64,000 bases of DNA, from the NCBI GenBank assembly GCA_010206225.2, contig VIQU02000019.1, forward strand, positions 20,583 through 84,582, given 5' to 3'. This DNA is from Lachnospiraceae bacterium MD308 (GTDB taxonomy: Bacteria > Bacillota > Clostridia > Lachnospirales > Lachnospiraceae). A program made the translations under genes and the position numbers. Positions 51,230-59,462 of the stretch are shown piece by piece (within the stretch, counting starts at the first letter, position 1; every line of letters begins with the position of its first letter). Under the pieces are notes generated by a model, which saw nothing but the letters and a program-made list of their open reading frames with translations, did no database searches and had not been told where the DNA came from.

Positions 51230-52942
51230 ATGAGCAGAAAATACAGAATGACAGCAGTATTATTGGTGATATGCCTGTGCATTTCGGTAGTTCCGGAAAG
51301 GGTGTATGCGCAGGAGTCTGAGACGGAAAAAGAGCAGACACAGGAAGCTTTGGCAGCAGAGGATGATGATCCGGGTAAGGGAAGGCTTCGGGGAAAAGCA
51401 CCGGCGGAATTCTATGGCACGGGCGGCGGAGTGCGGGCAATGGCAACGGGTATCCGTCATAACAGCAAGTTTGCAGGATATAAGATTGCAGAAGGGATTG
51501 ATGTATCTAAATATAACCGTACTATTAACTGGGCTGCTGTGAAAAGGGCGGGAATTGATTTTGCATTTGTCCGAACTTGTTACAGGGGATACGGGAAAGC
51601 CGGGAATCTTGCGGATGATCCGTATGCAGCGGCGAACTTAAAGAATGCGGCGGCGGCAGGTGTGAAAGTAGGCGCTTATATATTTTCCCAGGCGATTACG
51701 GTAAAAGAAGCGCAGGAAGAAGCGGACTACCTGTTAAATTCTGTGAAGGGCTATAAAATTACAATGCCTTTAGTCTTTGATTTTGAATATTTTGAGGGCG
51801 GACGCTTACATACTGCTAAGCTCTCAAAGAGAGTAAAGACAGATATCTGTCTTGCGTTTTGTGAAAGAGTTAAAGCGGCAGGCTATACTCCGCTTGTATA
51901 TGCCAATAAGAGTATGCTGACCAGTGATCTGTATGCGTCTGAGATCAGCAGTAAATATCCGGTATGGCTGGCACATTACATATCATCATCTGATTATAAA
52001 GGAGATTATAGTTTCTGGCAGTATACAGAACATGGAAGCGTATCAGGAATCTCCGGGAATGTGGATATGAATTTCTGGTATGTGAAACCGGGAGATCCCA
52101 TGTCTTTTGATGTGCCGGGGGAAGCGGTAGGTACGAGACCGTCGGACGCAAGGCCGATCGTAACAGAGCCAGCGGCTCCGTCTGCGGCGGCTCTTTCAGG
52201 AAAGGCGGCTTCTTATGACAGCGTGAATCTGACATGGAAGAAAGTGCCAGAAGCTGCAGGCTATGTAATTTACCGTTACAATTCCTCATCAAAGTCCTAT
52301 GAAAAGATTAAGACAATCAACAACGCGGATACGAACTCCTATACAGATAAGGGAAGATCGCTGGGTACGACTTATAAGTATCGTATCAAGACATATAAGA
52401 AGGCAGAAGGCGGCACGGTATATTCAAAGGCTTCTAATACGGTCAGTGTAAAGACGGCTTCAACGATGACGGGCAAGACGAACGGATCAGGCGTTGCGGT
52501 GAGAAAAGGACCGAGTGTATTAAAAGGCAAGTTAAAAACGTTAAATATAAACACAGGCGTAACGATAACCGGAACAAGCGGGAGCTGGTATCGGATTTCC
52601 TTGAAGGTAGGCGGGAACAAGAGGACTGGCTATGTGAAAAAAACCTATGTTACGATTATCAGGAAGCCGGTGTTGGCGGTATCGTCGGTTTCATCCAATA
52701 AGATAAAGCTGACATGGAATAAAATATCAGGTGCAAGCGGATATGAGATTCAGAGGTACAATTCATTAAGAAAAGAATATACAACAATAAAGACAATTAA
52801 AAACGGTTCTACAGTGTCTTATACAAACAGTGGTTTATCTAAAAAGACAACTTACAAATATAGGATCCGTTCTTATAAAACAGTAAGAGGTAAAAAGATC
52901 TACAGCTATTATTGTACGGCTAAGAGCGCAAGAACTAAGTGA
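51230..52942 (+). CDS. Secreted GH25 lysozyme with FN3 and SH3 domains
   Basis: A 570-residue exported muramidase. The signal peptide is MSRKYRMTAVLLVICLCISVVPERVYA. A GH25 catalytic domain (about 85-285) shows IAEGIDVSKYNRTINWAAVK and the acidic pair in LVFDFEYFEGG. Then come a fibronectin-III-like domain (LSGKAASYDSVNLTWKKVPEAAGYVIYRY), a bacterial SH3 domain (NGSGVAVRKGPSVLKGKLKTL) and a second FN3-like domain with the same SSNKIKLTWNKISGASGYEIQRY pattern. It may remodel the cell's own wall or attack other bacteria. The ORF-track start at 51149 overlaps the kinase gene; ATG 51230 follows AAGGGGAG. Confidence 0.93.
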   Translation: MSRKYRMTAVLLVICLCISVVPERVYAQESETEKEQTQEALAAEDDDPGKGRLRGKAPAEFYGTGGGVRAMATGIRHNSKFAGYKIAEGIDVSKYNRTINWAAVKRAGIDFAFVRTCYRGYGKAGNLADDPYAAANLKNAAAAGVKVGAYIFSQAITVKEAQEEADYLLNSVKGYKITMPLVFDFEYFEGGRLHTAKLSKRVKTDICLAFCERVKAAGYTPLVYANKSMLTSDLYASEISSKYPVWLAHYISSSDYKGDYSFWQYTEHGSVSGISGNVDMNFWYVKPGDPMSFDVPGEAVGTRPSDARPIVTEPAAPSAAALSGKAASYDSVNLTWKKVPEAAGYVIYRYNSSSKSYEKIKTINNADTNSYTDKGRSLGTTYKYRIKTYKKAEGGTVYSKASNTVSVKTASTMTGKTNGSGVAVRKGPSVLKGKLKTLNINTGVTITGTSGSWYRISLKVGGNKRTGYVKKTYVTIIRKPVLAVSSVSSNKIKLTWNKISGASGYEIQRYNSLRKEYTTIKTIKNGSTVSYTNSGLSKKTTYKYRIRSYKTVRGKKIYSYYCTAKSARTK

Positions 52943-52976
52943 TTTTTTATACGGAGTTATTATTTGGTCATGTAAT

Positions 52977-53020
52977 AATGCCAGACCTTGCATATATGAT
53001 ATGCAGTCTGGCATTTTCTT
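52977..53020. terminator. Terminator after the GH25 gene, shared with merR-like gene
   Basis: AATGCCAGAC pairs with GTCTGGCATT and an upper stem TGCATAT / ATATGCA continues it, followed by TTTTCTT. It lies between convergent genes. Confidence 0.85.
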
Positions 53021-53034
53021 GTCTTTATACCGGA

Positions 53035-53838
53035 TCAGGCAATCCGGATCTGAATTTCCGTCAGAAATTCTTCTTCTTTCATCGTATCACGGTTATCAAT
53101 TTCATACAGCTCAAAAGGTTCGCCCGCTATGGTAAGGCGGCGTCTATCTATGTAATCCATCATCTTTTTGAGGCAGATCGAGTTATTGTTATAATTTCCT
53201 CGATAATAGTAGGAAAGGTAGTTTCCAGGGGGAAGCTCACAGTCATAACCGGAAGTTTCCTTGTCCAGAATAAAGAATACGGATTGGTAGACATTGGAGA
53301 TGCCGTTCATCAGATCTTTTGAGGAGAGGAATGCCCCGATAGTCTGGCTGCCGAAATTAGGAATTTTCTTTTCGTGCCTGCCAAGAAGTTTCTGAATAAG
53401 CAGATCCATCTCCTCATCCTGCGTGATATATGCTTTTTCCATGACGCAGAGCCGGCGGGGAAAAGTCTTTATGGTGATATATCCGGGCACGATGTTTTTT
53501 GCGGCATGCAGAGCGTCAATGCGTTCTTTTATAACCTGTTCTCTTTCTGCCAGTTCCTGAAGCTGGATTTTTAAAAGTTCCTGTTCGCGATAAAGAATAT
53601 CCAGTGTATTGCCGACCGTTTGGCAGTCCAGATATTCTTTGATCTGTGACATGGAGAAGTTAAGCTTCCGCAGATCACAGATCAGATTTAATTTATAGAT
53701 GTCTTTCAGACTATACAGACGGTACTGATTCGTATCCCGCTTTGGCTTCAGGATTCCCAGACGCTCATAATAGCGGAGAGAATCAGGACCGATACCATAC
53801 AGTTTTGATATTTCACTGATCTTATAATAATTTTTCAT
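53035..53838 (-). CDS. MerR family transcriptional activator
   Basis: A 267-residue regulator with an N-terminal winged helix (YYKISEISKLYGIGPDSLRYYERLGILKPKRDTNQYRLYSLKDI), a dimerising coiled coil (about 75-110) and a C-terminal GyrI-like ligand-binding domain of the BmrR/multidrug type. The ORF track extends 50 codons upstream into the promoter region; ATG 53838 follows AGGAGATTCCT and is the likely start. It diverges from a MATE exporter and very probably activates it. Confidence 0.93.
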   Translation of the reverse strand: MKNYYKISEISKLYGIGPDSLRYYERLGILKPKRDTNQYRLYSLKDIYKLNLICDLRKLNFSMSQIKEYLDCQTVGNTLDILYREQELLKIQLQELAEREQVIKERIDALHAAKNIVPGYITIKTFPRRLCVMEKAYITQDEEMDLLIQKLLGRHEKKIPNFGSQTIGAFLSSKDLMNGISNVYQSVFFILDKETSGYDCELPPGNYLSYYYRGNYNNNSICLKKMMDYIDRRRLTIAGEPFELYEIDNRDTMKEEEFLTEIQIRIA

Positions 53839-53903
53839 AGGAATCTCCTGAATAGATATTGACATAGAACTGTTTTGCATGATCTGTAAAGTATAAAAAG
53901 TTC

Positions 53904-53934
53904 TTGACCTTAGTATTATACTAAGGTTTATGCT
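53904..53934 (+). promoter_or_regulatory. MerR-type promoter/operator of the MATE exporter
   Basis: TTGACC and TATGCT boxes are separated by 19 bp, the long spacer characteristic of MerR-activated promoters. The spacer is filled by a perfect palindrome ACCTTAGTA-TTA-TACTAAGGT (53907-53927). It lies 33 bp before the MATE start and 66 bp from the merR-like start. Confidence 0.9.
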
Positions 53935-53966
53935 CTTATTACAAGAGTAAAGAGAGGAAAATAGGT

Positions 53967-55322
53967 ATGAGATTAGAAGGAACATCATTGAAAAAAGACT
54001 TTATGCGATTCATCGTGCCGTCAATCGCAGCGCAATGGGTATTTACATTGTATACGATGGTAGACGGAATCTTTGTGGCAAAAGGAGTATCAGAGACGGC
54101 GCTGACAGCGGTCAATATTGCTATGCCTTATACTATGGCATTGTTTTCTGTATCGATCCTGTTTGCGGTAGGGACTTCAACAGTAACGGCCATACTACTA
54201 GGAGAAAAAAATGAAAAAAGGGCAAATGAAGTCTTTACACAGAATATTGTGCTGCTGGCGGTATTTTCCGTTATTATAACGATTCTGGTCATGCAGAACC
54301 TTGAAAAGCTCGCCGTATTTTTAGGAGCGACTAAGCTCAATAAAGCGTATGTTTTGGAGTATCTAAGATGGCTTGTGCCCTTTTCCGCGGCATTCATTTT
54401 GTCCTATTCTTTTGAAATGCTTATAAAGACGGATGGATTTCCAAGGCGTGCGACAGTAATTGTCACAGTCGGCGCACTGATGAATGTACTGCTGGATTAT
54501 ATTATGGTAATGCGGATGGATATGGGAGTGGAGGGCGCCGCGTTCGCAACGGGAATCTCCAACACGGCAGTCATCATACTCTATCTGTTCCATTTTTGTG
54601 GGAAGAGCGGTGTCGTTAAGTTTTGCAGGTTCAAACCGGACATCTCTCTTGTCGGAAGGGAGTTCAGAAATGGTCTCTCTTCCGGAATCACGGAAATGTC
54701 GGCAGGCTTTATTATCTATCTTTTCAATCAGGCGATTATCCGCCTGTTAAATGATGATGCTCTCGTAAGTTACACGATTATCTCCTACGTAAATTCGTTA
54801 GGTGTTATGGCAATGGTGGGCGTCGCTCAGGGGTATCAGCCGCTTGTCAGCTATTATTACGGTCAGAAACGTATGGAACAGTGTCAGAAACTAAAAAAAT
54901 ATGGAATTGCAGCAGCAGCGGTACTTTCCGTTGTGTACACAGCCGCTTGTATGATTTTTGCAGAGCAAATTGTGTCCTTATTCGTATCCGAAGATATGCC
55001 GGGGCTTGTGAATGATTCCATAAGTGTACTCCGTATATTTTCCCTGTCGTTTTTGCTGGCAGGCTATAATGTAGTAATCGGTGGATATTTTATCGCAGTA
55101 GAAGAATCTTTCGCCGCAACGGGGATATCTTTGTCGCGCAGTGTGGTGTCTTTGACGGTATGTCTGCTGATTTTGACCGCATTGTTTAAAGGTGCGGGAA
55201 TCTGGTGGACGCCCTTATTGTCTGAAGCAGTAACACTTATATTCACTGCAGCAATGCTTGCCAGATATCAAAAAAGAGCCGGCTGGGGAACAGACAGGAT
55301 GTCAAAAAAATATTTACATTGA
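53967..55322 (+). CDS. MATE family efflux transporter
   Basis: A 451-residue exporter with about twelve membrane helices in two homologous halves. The opening LKKDFMRFIVPSIAAQWVFTLYTMVDGIFVAKGVSETALTAVNIAMPY and the later GVAQGYQPLVSYYYGQKR are typical of the DinF/NorM-like family. It exchanges Na+ or H+ for cationic drugs or metabolites. It is transcribed from a MerR-type promoter shared with the divergent regulator, which makes inducible drug efflux the probable role. Confidence 0.94.
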   Translation: MRLEGTSLKKDFMRFIVPSIAAQWVFTLYTMVDGIFVAKGVSETALTAVNIAMPYTMALFSVSILFAVGTSTVTAILLGEKNEKRANEVFTQNIVLLAVFSVIITILVMQNLEKLAVFLGATKLNKAYVLEYLRWLVPFSAAFILSYSFEMLIKTDGFPRRATVIVTVGALMNVLLDYIMVMRMDMGVEGAAFATGISNTAVIILYLFHFCGKSGVVKFCRFKPDISLVGREFRNGLSSGITEMSAGFIIYLFNQAIIRLLNDDALVSYTIISYVNSLGVMAMVGVAQGYQPLVSYYYGQKRMEQCQKLKKYGIAAAAVLSVVYTAACMIFAEQIVSLFVSEDMPGLVNDSISVLRIFSLSFLLAGYNVVIGGYFIAVEESFAATGISLSRSVVSLTVCLLILTALFKGAGIWWTPLLSEAVTLIFTAAMLARYQKRAGWGTDRMSKKYLH

Positions 55323-55341
55323 TGCATTAATGCGATAAAAT
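55313..55341 (+). promoter_or_regulatory. Predicted promoter of the por operon
   Basis: TTTACA and TAAAAT are separated by 17 bp, overlapping the end of the MATE gene, 86 bp before porG. Confidence 0.6.
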
Positions 55342-55426
55342 ACGATTATGGTGCGCTGCCAGAAAGTGTATGCAGAACGCGCCGCATATGACTTAGCGAA
55401 AGAATAAGCAGGAAGGAAGTAGGAAC

Positions 55427-55999
55427 ATGAGTAACCACACAGAGATCAGATGGCACGGCCGAGGCGGTCAGGGTGCCAAGACGGCTGCTCTGCTTTTGGC
55501 GGATGTAGCTTTTCAGACCGGAAAATATGTGCAGGGTTTTCCTGAGTATGGCCCGGAGCGTATGGGTGCGCCGATTACGGCGTACAACCGGATCAGTGAT
55601 ACAGTGATCCGCGTCCATTCTAATATTTATGATCCGCAGTATGTAGTTGTCGTAGATGAATCGCTTCTTGAGTCGGTTGATGTTACGAGCGGTCTTAAGG
55701 AGGATGGGGCGATCCTTATTAATACGGAACGTCCAAGGGAGGAGATTGTTCCTCACCTGAAAGGATATAAAGGAAAGGTTTATACGATCGACGCAAAAAA
55801 AGTATCCCTTGCGACCATTGGAAGATATTTTCCTAACACGCCGCTTCTTGCAGCGATTGTGAAAGTTGCAAAGATAATGGACGAAGAGACGTTTTTAAAA
55901 GAGATGAGAGCGTCCTTTAACCACAAATTTGCCAGCAAGCCGGAAGTGATCGAGGGCAACATGAAGGCGCTTGAGATGGCGCTTAAGGAGGTGCAGTAA
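55427..55999 (+). CDS. porG: 2-oxoacid:ferredoxin oxidoreductase, gamma subunit
   Basis: A 190-residue subunit of a four-part oxidoreductase that decarboxylates a 2-oxoacid, probably pyruvate, to an acyl-CoA and reduced ferredoxin. The N-terminus EIRWHGRGGQGAKTAALLLADVAFQTGKYVQGFPEYGPERMGAPITAYNRI is diagnostic. It is the first gene in the order gamma-delta-alpha-beta, and its stop overlaps the start of the ferredoxin subunit by one base. Pyruvate specificity is inferred from resemblance and not proven. Confidence 0.92.
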   Translation: MSNHTEIRWHGRGGQGAKTAALLLADVAFQTGKYVQGFPEYGPERMGAPITAYNRISDTVIRVHSNIYDPQYVVVVDESLLESVDVTSGLKEDGAILINTERPREEIVPHLKGYKGKVYTIDAKKVSLATIGRYFPNTPLLAAIVKVAKIMDEETFLKEMRASFNHKFASKPEVIEGNMKALEMALKEVQ

Positions 56000-56301
56000 T
56001 GGCGACAGATATCAGCAAATTAGGATTAAAGACAAAGTGGCAGGATCTGACCGGTGGAATGATCGTTGCCGGAGCGGGTACGTCCAGAGATTTTAATACA
56101 GGCGAGTGGTCTAGCAATAAACCGCAGTTTATCGAAGAAAAATGCAAACAATGTCTGCTCTGCGTTCCGGTATGTCCGGACAGTTCGATTCCGGTAAAGG
56201 ACGGGAAGCGGGGAGAGTTTGATTATAAGCACTGCAAAGGATGCGGCATTTGCGTAAAGGCATGTCCGTTCGGAGCAATTACAATGGAAGGGGTGAAGTA
56301 A
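55999..56301 (+). CDS. porD: 2-oxoacid:ferredoxin oxidoreductase, delta (ferredoxin) subunit
   Basis: A 100-residue protein with two complete [4Fe-4S] motifs, CKQCLLCVPVCP and CKGCGICVKACP. It passes electrons from the catalytic subunits to free ferredoxin. It abuts the genes on either side, which fixes it as the delta subunit and not a free ferredoxin. Confidence 0.94.
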   Translation: MATDISKLGLKTKWQDLTGGMIVAGAGTSRDFNTGEWSSNKPQFIEEKCKQCLLCVPVCPDSSIPVKDGKRGEFDYKHCKGCGICVKACPFGAITMEGVK

Positions 56302-56302
56302 G

Positions 56303-57484
56303 ATGGCAAAGAGAGACCGTTTATCAGGAAATGAAGCCGTTGCAATCGCGCTTCGTCAGATTAATCCGGATGTATTTCCGGCGTTTCCTATCACTCCGTC
56401 TACGGAGATTCCGCAGTATTTTGCCTCTTTTGCGGCAGACGGACTGGTGGATACGGAATTTATTCCAGTGGAGAGCGAGCATAGTTCCATGAGCGCGGCA
56501 ATCGGCGCATCAGCAGCGGGAGCGAGAAGTCTTACCGCAACGTCATCCTGCGGACTTGCTTATATGTGGGAGGAATTATACATAGCAGCGTCCAATCGTC
56601 TGCCTCTGGCGCTTGCACTTGTAAACCGGGCATTGTCAGGACCGATCAATATCAACTGTGACCATTCTGACAGCATGGGCGCAAGAGATGCAGGATGGAT
56701 TCAAGTATATGCGGAGAATAATCAGGAAGCGTATGATAATATGGTGCAGGCATACCGTATCTCGGAGCATAAGGACGTAAGGCTCCCGATCATGATCTGT
56801 CAAGATGGCTTCATCACGAGCCACGCAGTTGAGAATATCGAACTTTTGGATGATTTTGAAGTGAAGAATTTTGTGGGTGAGTATGAACCGGAAAATTACC
56901 TGCTGAATCCGGAATGTCCGATGGCAGTGGGACCTTACTCTGTCACGGATTATTACATGGAGGCAAAGCGCAATCAGGCAGAGGGCATGAAGCATGTGCC
57001 TCAAGTCGTCCTTGATGTGGCGAAAGAGTTTCAGGAAATCTCTGGAAGAGAGTACGGATTGTTTGAAAGCTATCGGATGGAGGATGCAAAGAGAGCGGTT
57101 GTGATGATCGGTTCTGCGGCAGGAACGGCGAAAGATGCGATCGACAGACTAAGAGAACAGGGAGAAAAGGTCGGTCTGATTAAGATCCGTCTGTTCCGTC
57201 CCTTCCCGGCAAAAGAGATTGCAGAAGCGCTTAAAAATGCAGAGGCCGTCGCAATTATGGACCGGGCAGAAGGGTATACGAATCACGGCGGACCACTCGG
57301 CGCTGATGTGATGGCGGCGCTGTTTCGCGCAAAGTCAACTGCCTATGCCATTAATATTGTGTATGGTCTTGGAGGCCGTGATGTGCGGGTAGAGGATATG
57401 GAAAAAGTGTTCGCAGATCTAAAGCAGGTCATTGATGATAACGATGCGGGTGAAACTTACCGCTATATGGGTATCAGAGAGTAA
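56303..57484 (+). CDS. porA: 2-oxoacid:ferredoxin oxidoreductase, alpha subunit
   Basis: A 393-residue subunit with the pyrimidine-binding half of the thiamine diphosphate site. The opening LSGNEAVAIALRQINPDVFPAFPITPSTEIPQYFA and the block SEHSSMSAAIGASAAGARSLTATSSCGLAYMWEEL are highly characteristic of PorA. It lies one base after the ferredoxin subunit and 15 bp before beta. Confidence 0.94.
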   Translation: MAKRDRLSGNEAVAIALRQINPDVFPAFPITPSTEIPQYFASFAADGLVDTEFIPVESEHSSMSAAIGASAAGARSLTATSSCGLAYMWEELYIAASNRLPLALALVNRALSGPININCDHSDSMGARDAGWIQVYAENNQEAYDNMVQAYRISEHKDVRLPIMICQDGFITSHAVENIELLDDFEVKNFVGEYEPENYLLNPECPMAVGPYSVTDYYMEAKRNQAEGMKHVPQVVLDVAKEFQEISGREYGLFESYRMEDAKRAVVMIGSAAGTAKDAIDRLREQGEKVGLIKIRLFRPFPAKEIAEALKNAEAVAIMDRAEGYTNHGGPLGADVMAALFRAKSTAYAINIVYGLGGRDVRVEDMEKVFADLKQVIDDNDAGETYRYMGIRE

Positions 57485-57499
57485 GGAGGGACGGATACG

Positions 57500-58432
57500 T
57501 TGAGTTATAATTTCAAAGAGACAATGAACAAACCGGAACGTCTTGCTCCGGGACATAGAATGTGTGCAGGGTGCGGCGGCACAATTGCAGTAAGAAATGT
57601 GTTGAGAGGTCTTCATGAAGGTGACAGGGCGGTGATCGGGAATGCTACGGGATGTCTTGAGGTGTCTACCTTTACCTACCCTTATACATCATGGGAAGAC
57701 AGCTATATCCACAATGCTTTTGAGAACGCAGGCGCAACCTTAAGCGGCGTGGAGGGTGCATATAAGGTGCTGAAGAAAAAGGGAAAATTAAATGAGACCT
57801 ATAAGTTCATCACCTTCGGCGGTGACGGCGGAACTTATGATATTGGTTTCCAGTCTCTTTCCGGAGCGATGGAGCGGAATCACGATATGGTGTATGTGTG
57901 TTATGACAACGGCGCTTATATGAACACGGGAATCCAGCGCTCTTCTGCGACGCCGATGTATGCGGATACTACGACGACGCCGGTAGGAAGCGAAAGCAAT
58001 GGAAAACCGCAGAACAGGAAGGATCTGGCGGCGATTATCGCGGCTCATGATGTACCTTACGTAGCGCAGACAACCTTTGTGCAGAATTTTAAAGACCTGC
58101 ATGTGAAATCGGAAAAGGCAATCTACACGCCGGGAGCGGCATTCCTTAACATTATGGCGCCGTGTCCGCGCGGATGGAGATACAATACGCCGGATATCAT
58201 GGAAATCTGTAAGCTTGGAGTAGAGACCTGTTATTGGCCGCTGTTTGAAGTATTGGACGGCAAGTGGATACTGAACTATGAGCCGAAGAAAAAGCTCCCG
58301 ATCGAAGATTTTCTGAAACCACAGGGACGATTTAAACATTTGTTCAAAAAAGGGAACGAATACCTGATCGAGGAATTCCAGAAAGAAGTAGACAGAAGAT
58401 GGGATGAGCTTTTGTTCCGGTGTTCCAGATAA
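57500..58432 (+). CDS. porB: 2-oxoacid:ferredoxin oxidoreductase, beta subunit
   Basis: A 310-residue subunit binding the pyrophosphate end of thiamine diphosphate and an iron-sulfur cluster. MCAGCGGTIAVRNVL gives two cluster cysteines, TFGGDGGTYDIGFQSLSGAMERNHDMVYVCYDNGAYMNTG is the GDG-N cofactor motif, and CPRGWRYNTPDIMEICKLGVETCYWP is the PorB-type C-terminal block. The start is TTG behind AAGGAGGG. It is the last gene of the complex. Confidence 0.93.
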   Translation: MSYNFKETMNKPERLAPGHRMCAGCGGTIAVRNVLRGLHEGDRAVIGNATGCLEVSTFTYPYTSWEDSYIHNAFENAGATLSGVEGAYKVLKKKGKLNETYKFITFGGDGGTYDIGFQSLSGAMERNHDMVYVCYDNGAYMNTGIQRSSATPMYADTTTTPVGSESNGKPQNRKDLAAIIAAHDVPYVAQTTFVQNFKDLHVKSEKAIYTPGAAFLNIMAPCPRGWRYNTPDIMEICKLGVETCYWPLFEVLDGKWILNYEPKKKLPIEDFLKPQGRFKHLFKKGNEYLIEEFQKEVDRRWDELLFRCSR

Positions 58433-58446
58433 TTGGCGCAATACCA

Positions 58447-58476
58447 TTGACGGTGTAGGATATAGTTTGGTAAACT
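58447..58476 (+). promoter_or_regulatory. Possible promoter of the TIGR00266 gene
   Basis: TTGACG and TAAACT are separated by 18 bp, 30 bp before the start codon, in the 74-bp gap after porB. Confidence 0.45.
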
Positions 58477-58506
58477 GAAAGAAAAAAGACTTGGAGGTAG
58501 CAGGAT

Positions 58507-59187
58507 ATGAGATATCAGATACAGGGAGAGACTCTTCCGGTAGTGATTTGTGAGCTTGAGGCAGGAGAGAAGATGATTACAGAAGGCGGCGCTATGTCCT
58601 GGATGTCGCCGAACATGAAGATGGAGACAACGAGTAACGGTGGAATCGGGAAGGCGCTTGGAAGAGCATTTTCAGGAGAAAAGATGTTCCAGAATATCTA
58701 TACTGCGCAGGGCGGTCCGGGAATGATCGCATTCGCATCCAGCTTTCCGGGATCCATCCGGGCATTTGAGATCACACCGGGACAGGAGATGATCTTTCAA
58801 AAAAGCGCTTATCTTGCCGGTGAGGAGAGCGTGCAGTTATCCGTACATTTCCGTAAGAAATTAGGTTCGGGCCTGTTCGGAGGCGAGGGCTTTATCATGC
58901 AGAAGGTAAGCGGAAGCGGGATTGTGTTTGCGGAGTTTGACGGTCATGTGATCGAGTATGATCTTCAGCCGGGACAGCAGATCGTTATCGATACAGGGCA
59001 TCTCGCGGCGATGAGTTCGACCTGTAATATGGACATCCAGAAAGTGCCGGGTGTGAAGAATATGGTATTTGGAGGCGAGGGACTTTTCAATACTGTCATA
59101 ACAGGACCGGGAAAAGTATGGCTGCAGACGATGCCCATCAGCAATGTGGCAGGAGCCATCAGGCCTTATATACCGACAGGAAATTAA
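58507..59187 (+). CDS. TIGR00266/AIM24 family protein
   Basis: A 226-residue all-beta protein. The opening YQIQGETLPVVICELEAGEKMITEGGAMSWMSPNMKMETTSNGG and the glycine-rich GKALGRAFSGEKMFQNIYTAQGGPGMIAFASSFPGSI region match the family, whose function is not established. No signal peptide is visible, so it is probably cytosolic. It appears to be expressed alone, between the por operon and the ABC-F leader. Confidence 0.88.
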   Translation: MRYQIQGETLPVVICELEAGEKMITEGGAMSWMSPNMKMETTSNGGIGKALGRAFSGEKMFQNIYTAQGGPGMIAFASSFPGSIRAFEITPGQEMIFQKSAYLAGEESVQLSVHFRKKLGSGLFGGEGFIMQKVSGSGIVFAEFDGHVIEYDLQPGQQIVIDTGHLAAMSSTCNMDIQKVPGVKNMVFGGEGLFNTVITGPGKVWLQTMPISNVAGAIRPYIPTGN

Positions 59188-59190
59188 GGG

Positions 59191-59219
59191 TTGCAAGCTG
59201 AGTTGCTTTGCATTATAAT
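59191..59219 (+). promoter_or_regulatory. Strong predicted promoter for the ABC-F leader
   Basis: TTGCAA and a perfect TATAAT are separated by 17 bp, 4 bp after the upstream gene. A transcript starting near 59226 has a leader of about 237 nt before the ABC-F start codon. Confidence 0.75.
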
Positions 59220-59237
59220 AGATTCAGATTAAAGCAG

Positions 59238-59372
59238 AGAGAGGTGAAAGGATGAGGAGATAATTCGCTTTTGAAAACATGAGACTTTATGATTTATATC
59301 ATCCGGCATTTCCGGGAGATATTTGTTTTATGTTGCCAAAAGTGGATTATGTTCTCATAACCTCTCTTTTTT
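59238..59372 (+). promoter_or_regulatory. Predicted ribosome-mediated transcription attenuator upstream of the ABC-F gene
   Basis: AGAGAGGT (59238-59245), the ribosome site of a tiny uORF, is complementary to ACCTCTCT (59360-59367), which runs into six Ts (59367-59372). The pairing extends with ATGAG (59252-59256, the uORF start) and CTCAT (59354-59358). A competing pairing is ATGAGA (59279-59284) with TCTCAT (59353-59358). A ribosome held on the uORF would block the first pairing and allow read-through. This matches the logic known for several resistance ABC-F genes; here it is inferred from base pairing only. Confidence 0.6.
59252..59263 (+). CDS. Three-codon upstream ORF (MRR) in the ABC-F leader
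   Basis: ATGAGGAGATAA follows the ribosome site AGAGAGGTGAAAGG and lies about 26 nt after the predicted transcript start. Its ribosome site and first codons form the 5' strand of the predicted terminator, so occupancy by a drug-stalled ribosome would favour antitermination. Coding status is a prediction. Confidence 0.5.
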   Translation: MRR

Positions 59373-59462
59373 GGTGGAAAAAAATAATAATTTGTTTTAT
59401 CAGTTACGTGGGGTTAAGAGTGCAGGGATTCCTTTGGCAATAGCAGGGAGGAGGAATTTTAG

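Noticed and set aside
59279-59443. A 54-codon ORF (MRLYDLYHPAFPGD...) inside the ABC-F leader, too short for the ORF track
   Set aside because: It has no ribosome binding site, runs through the predicted terminator, and its start region is better explained as the antiterminator strand ATGAGA. I treat it as non-coding.
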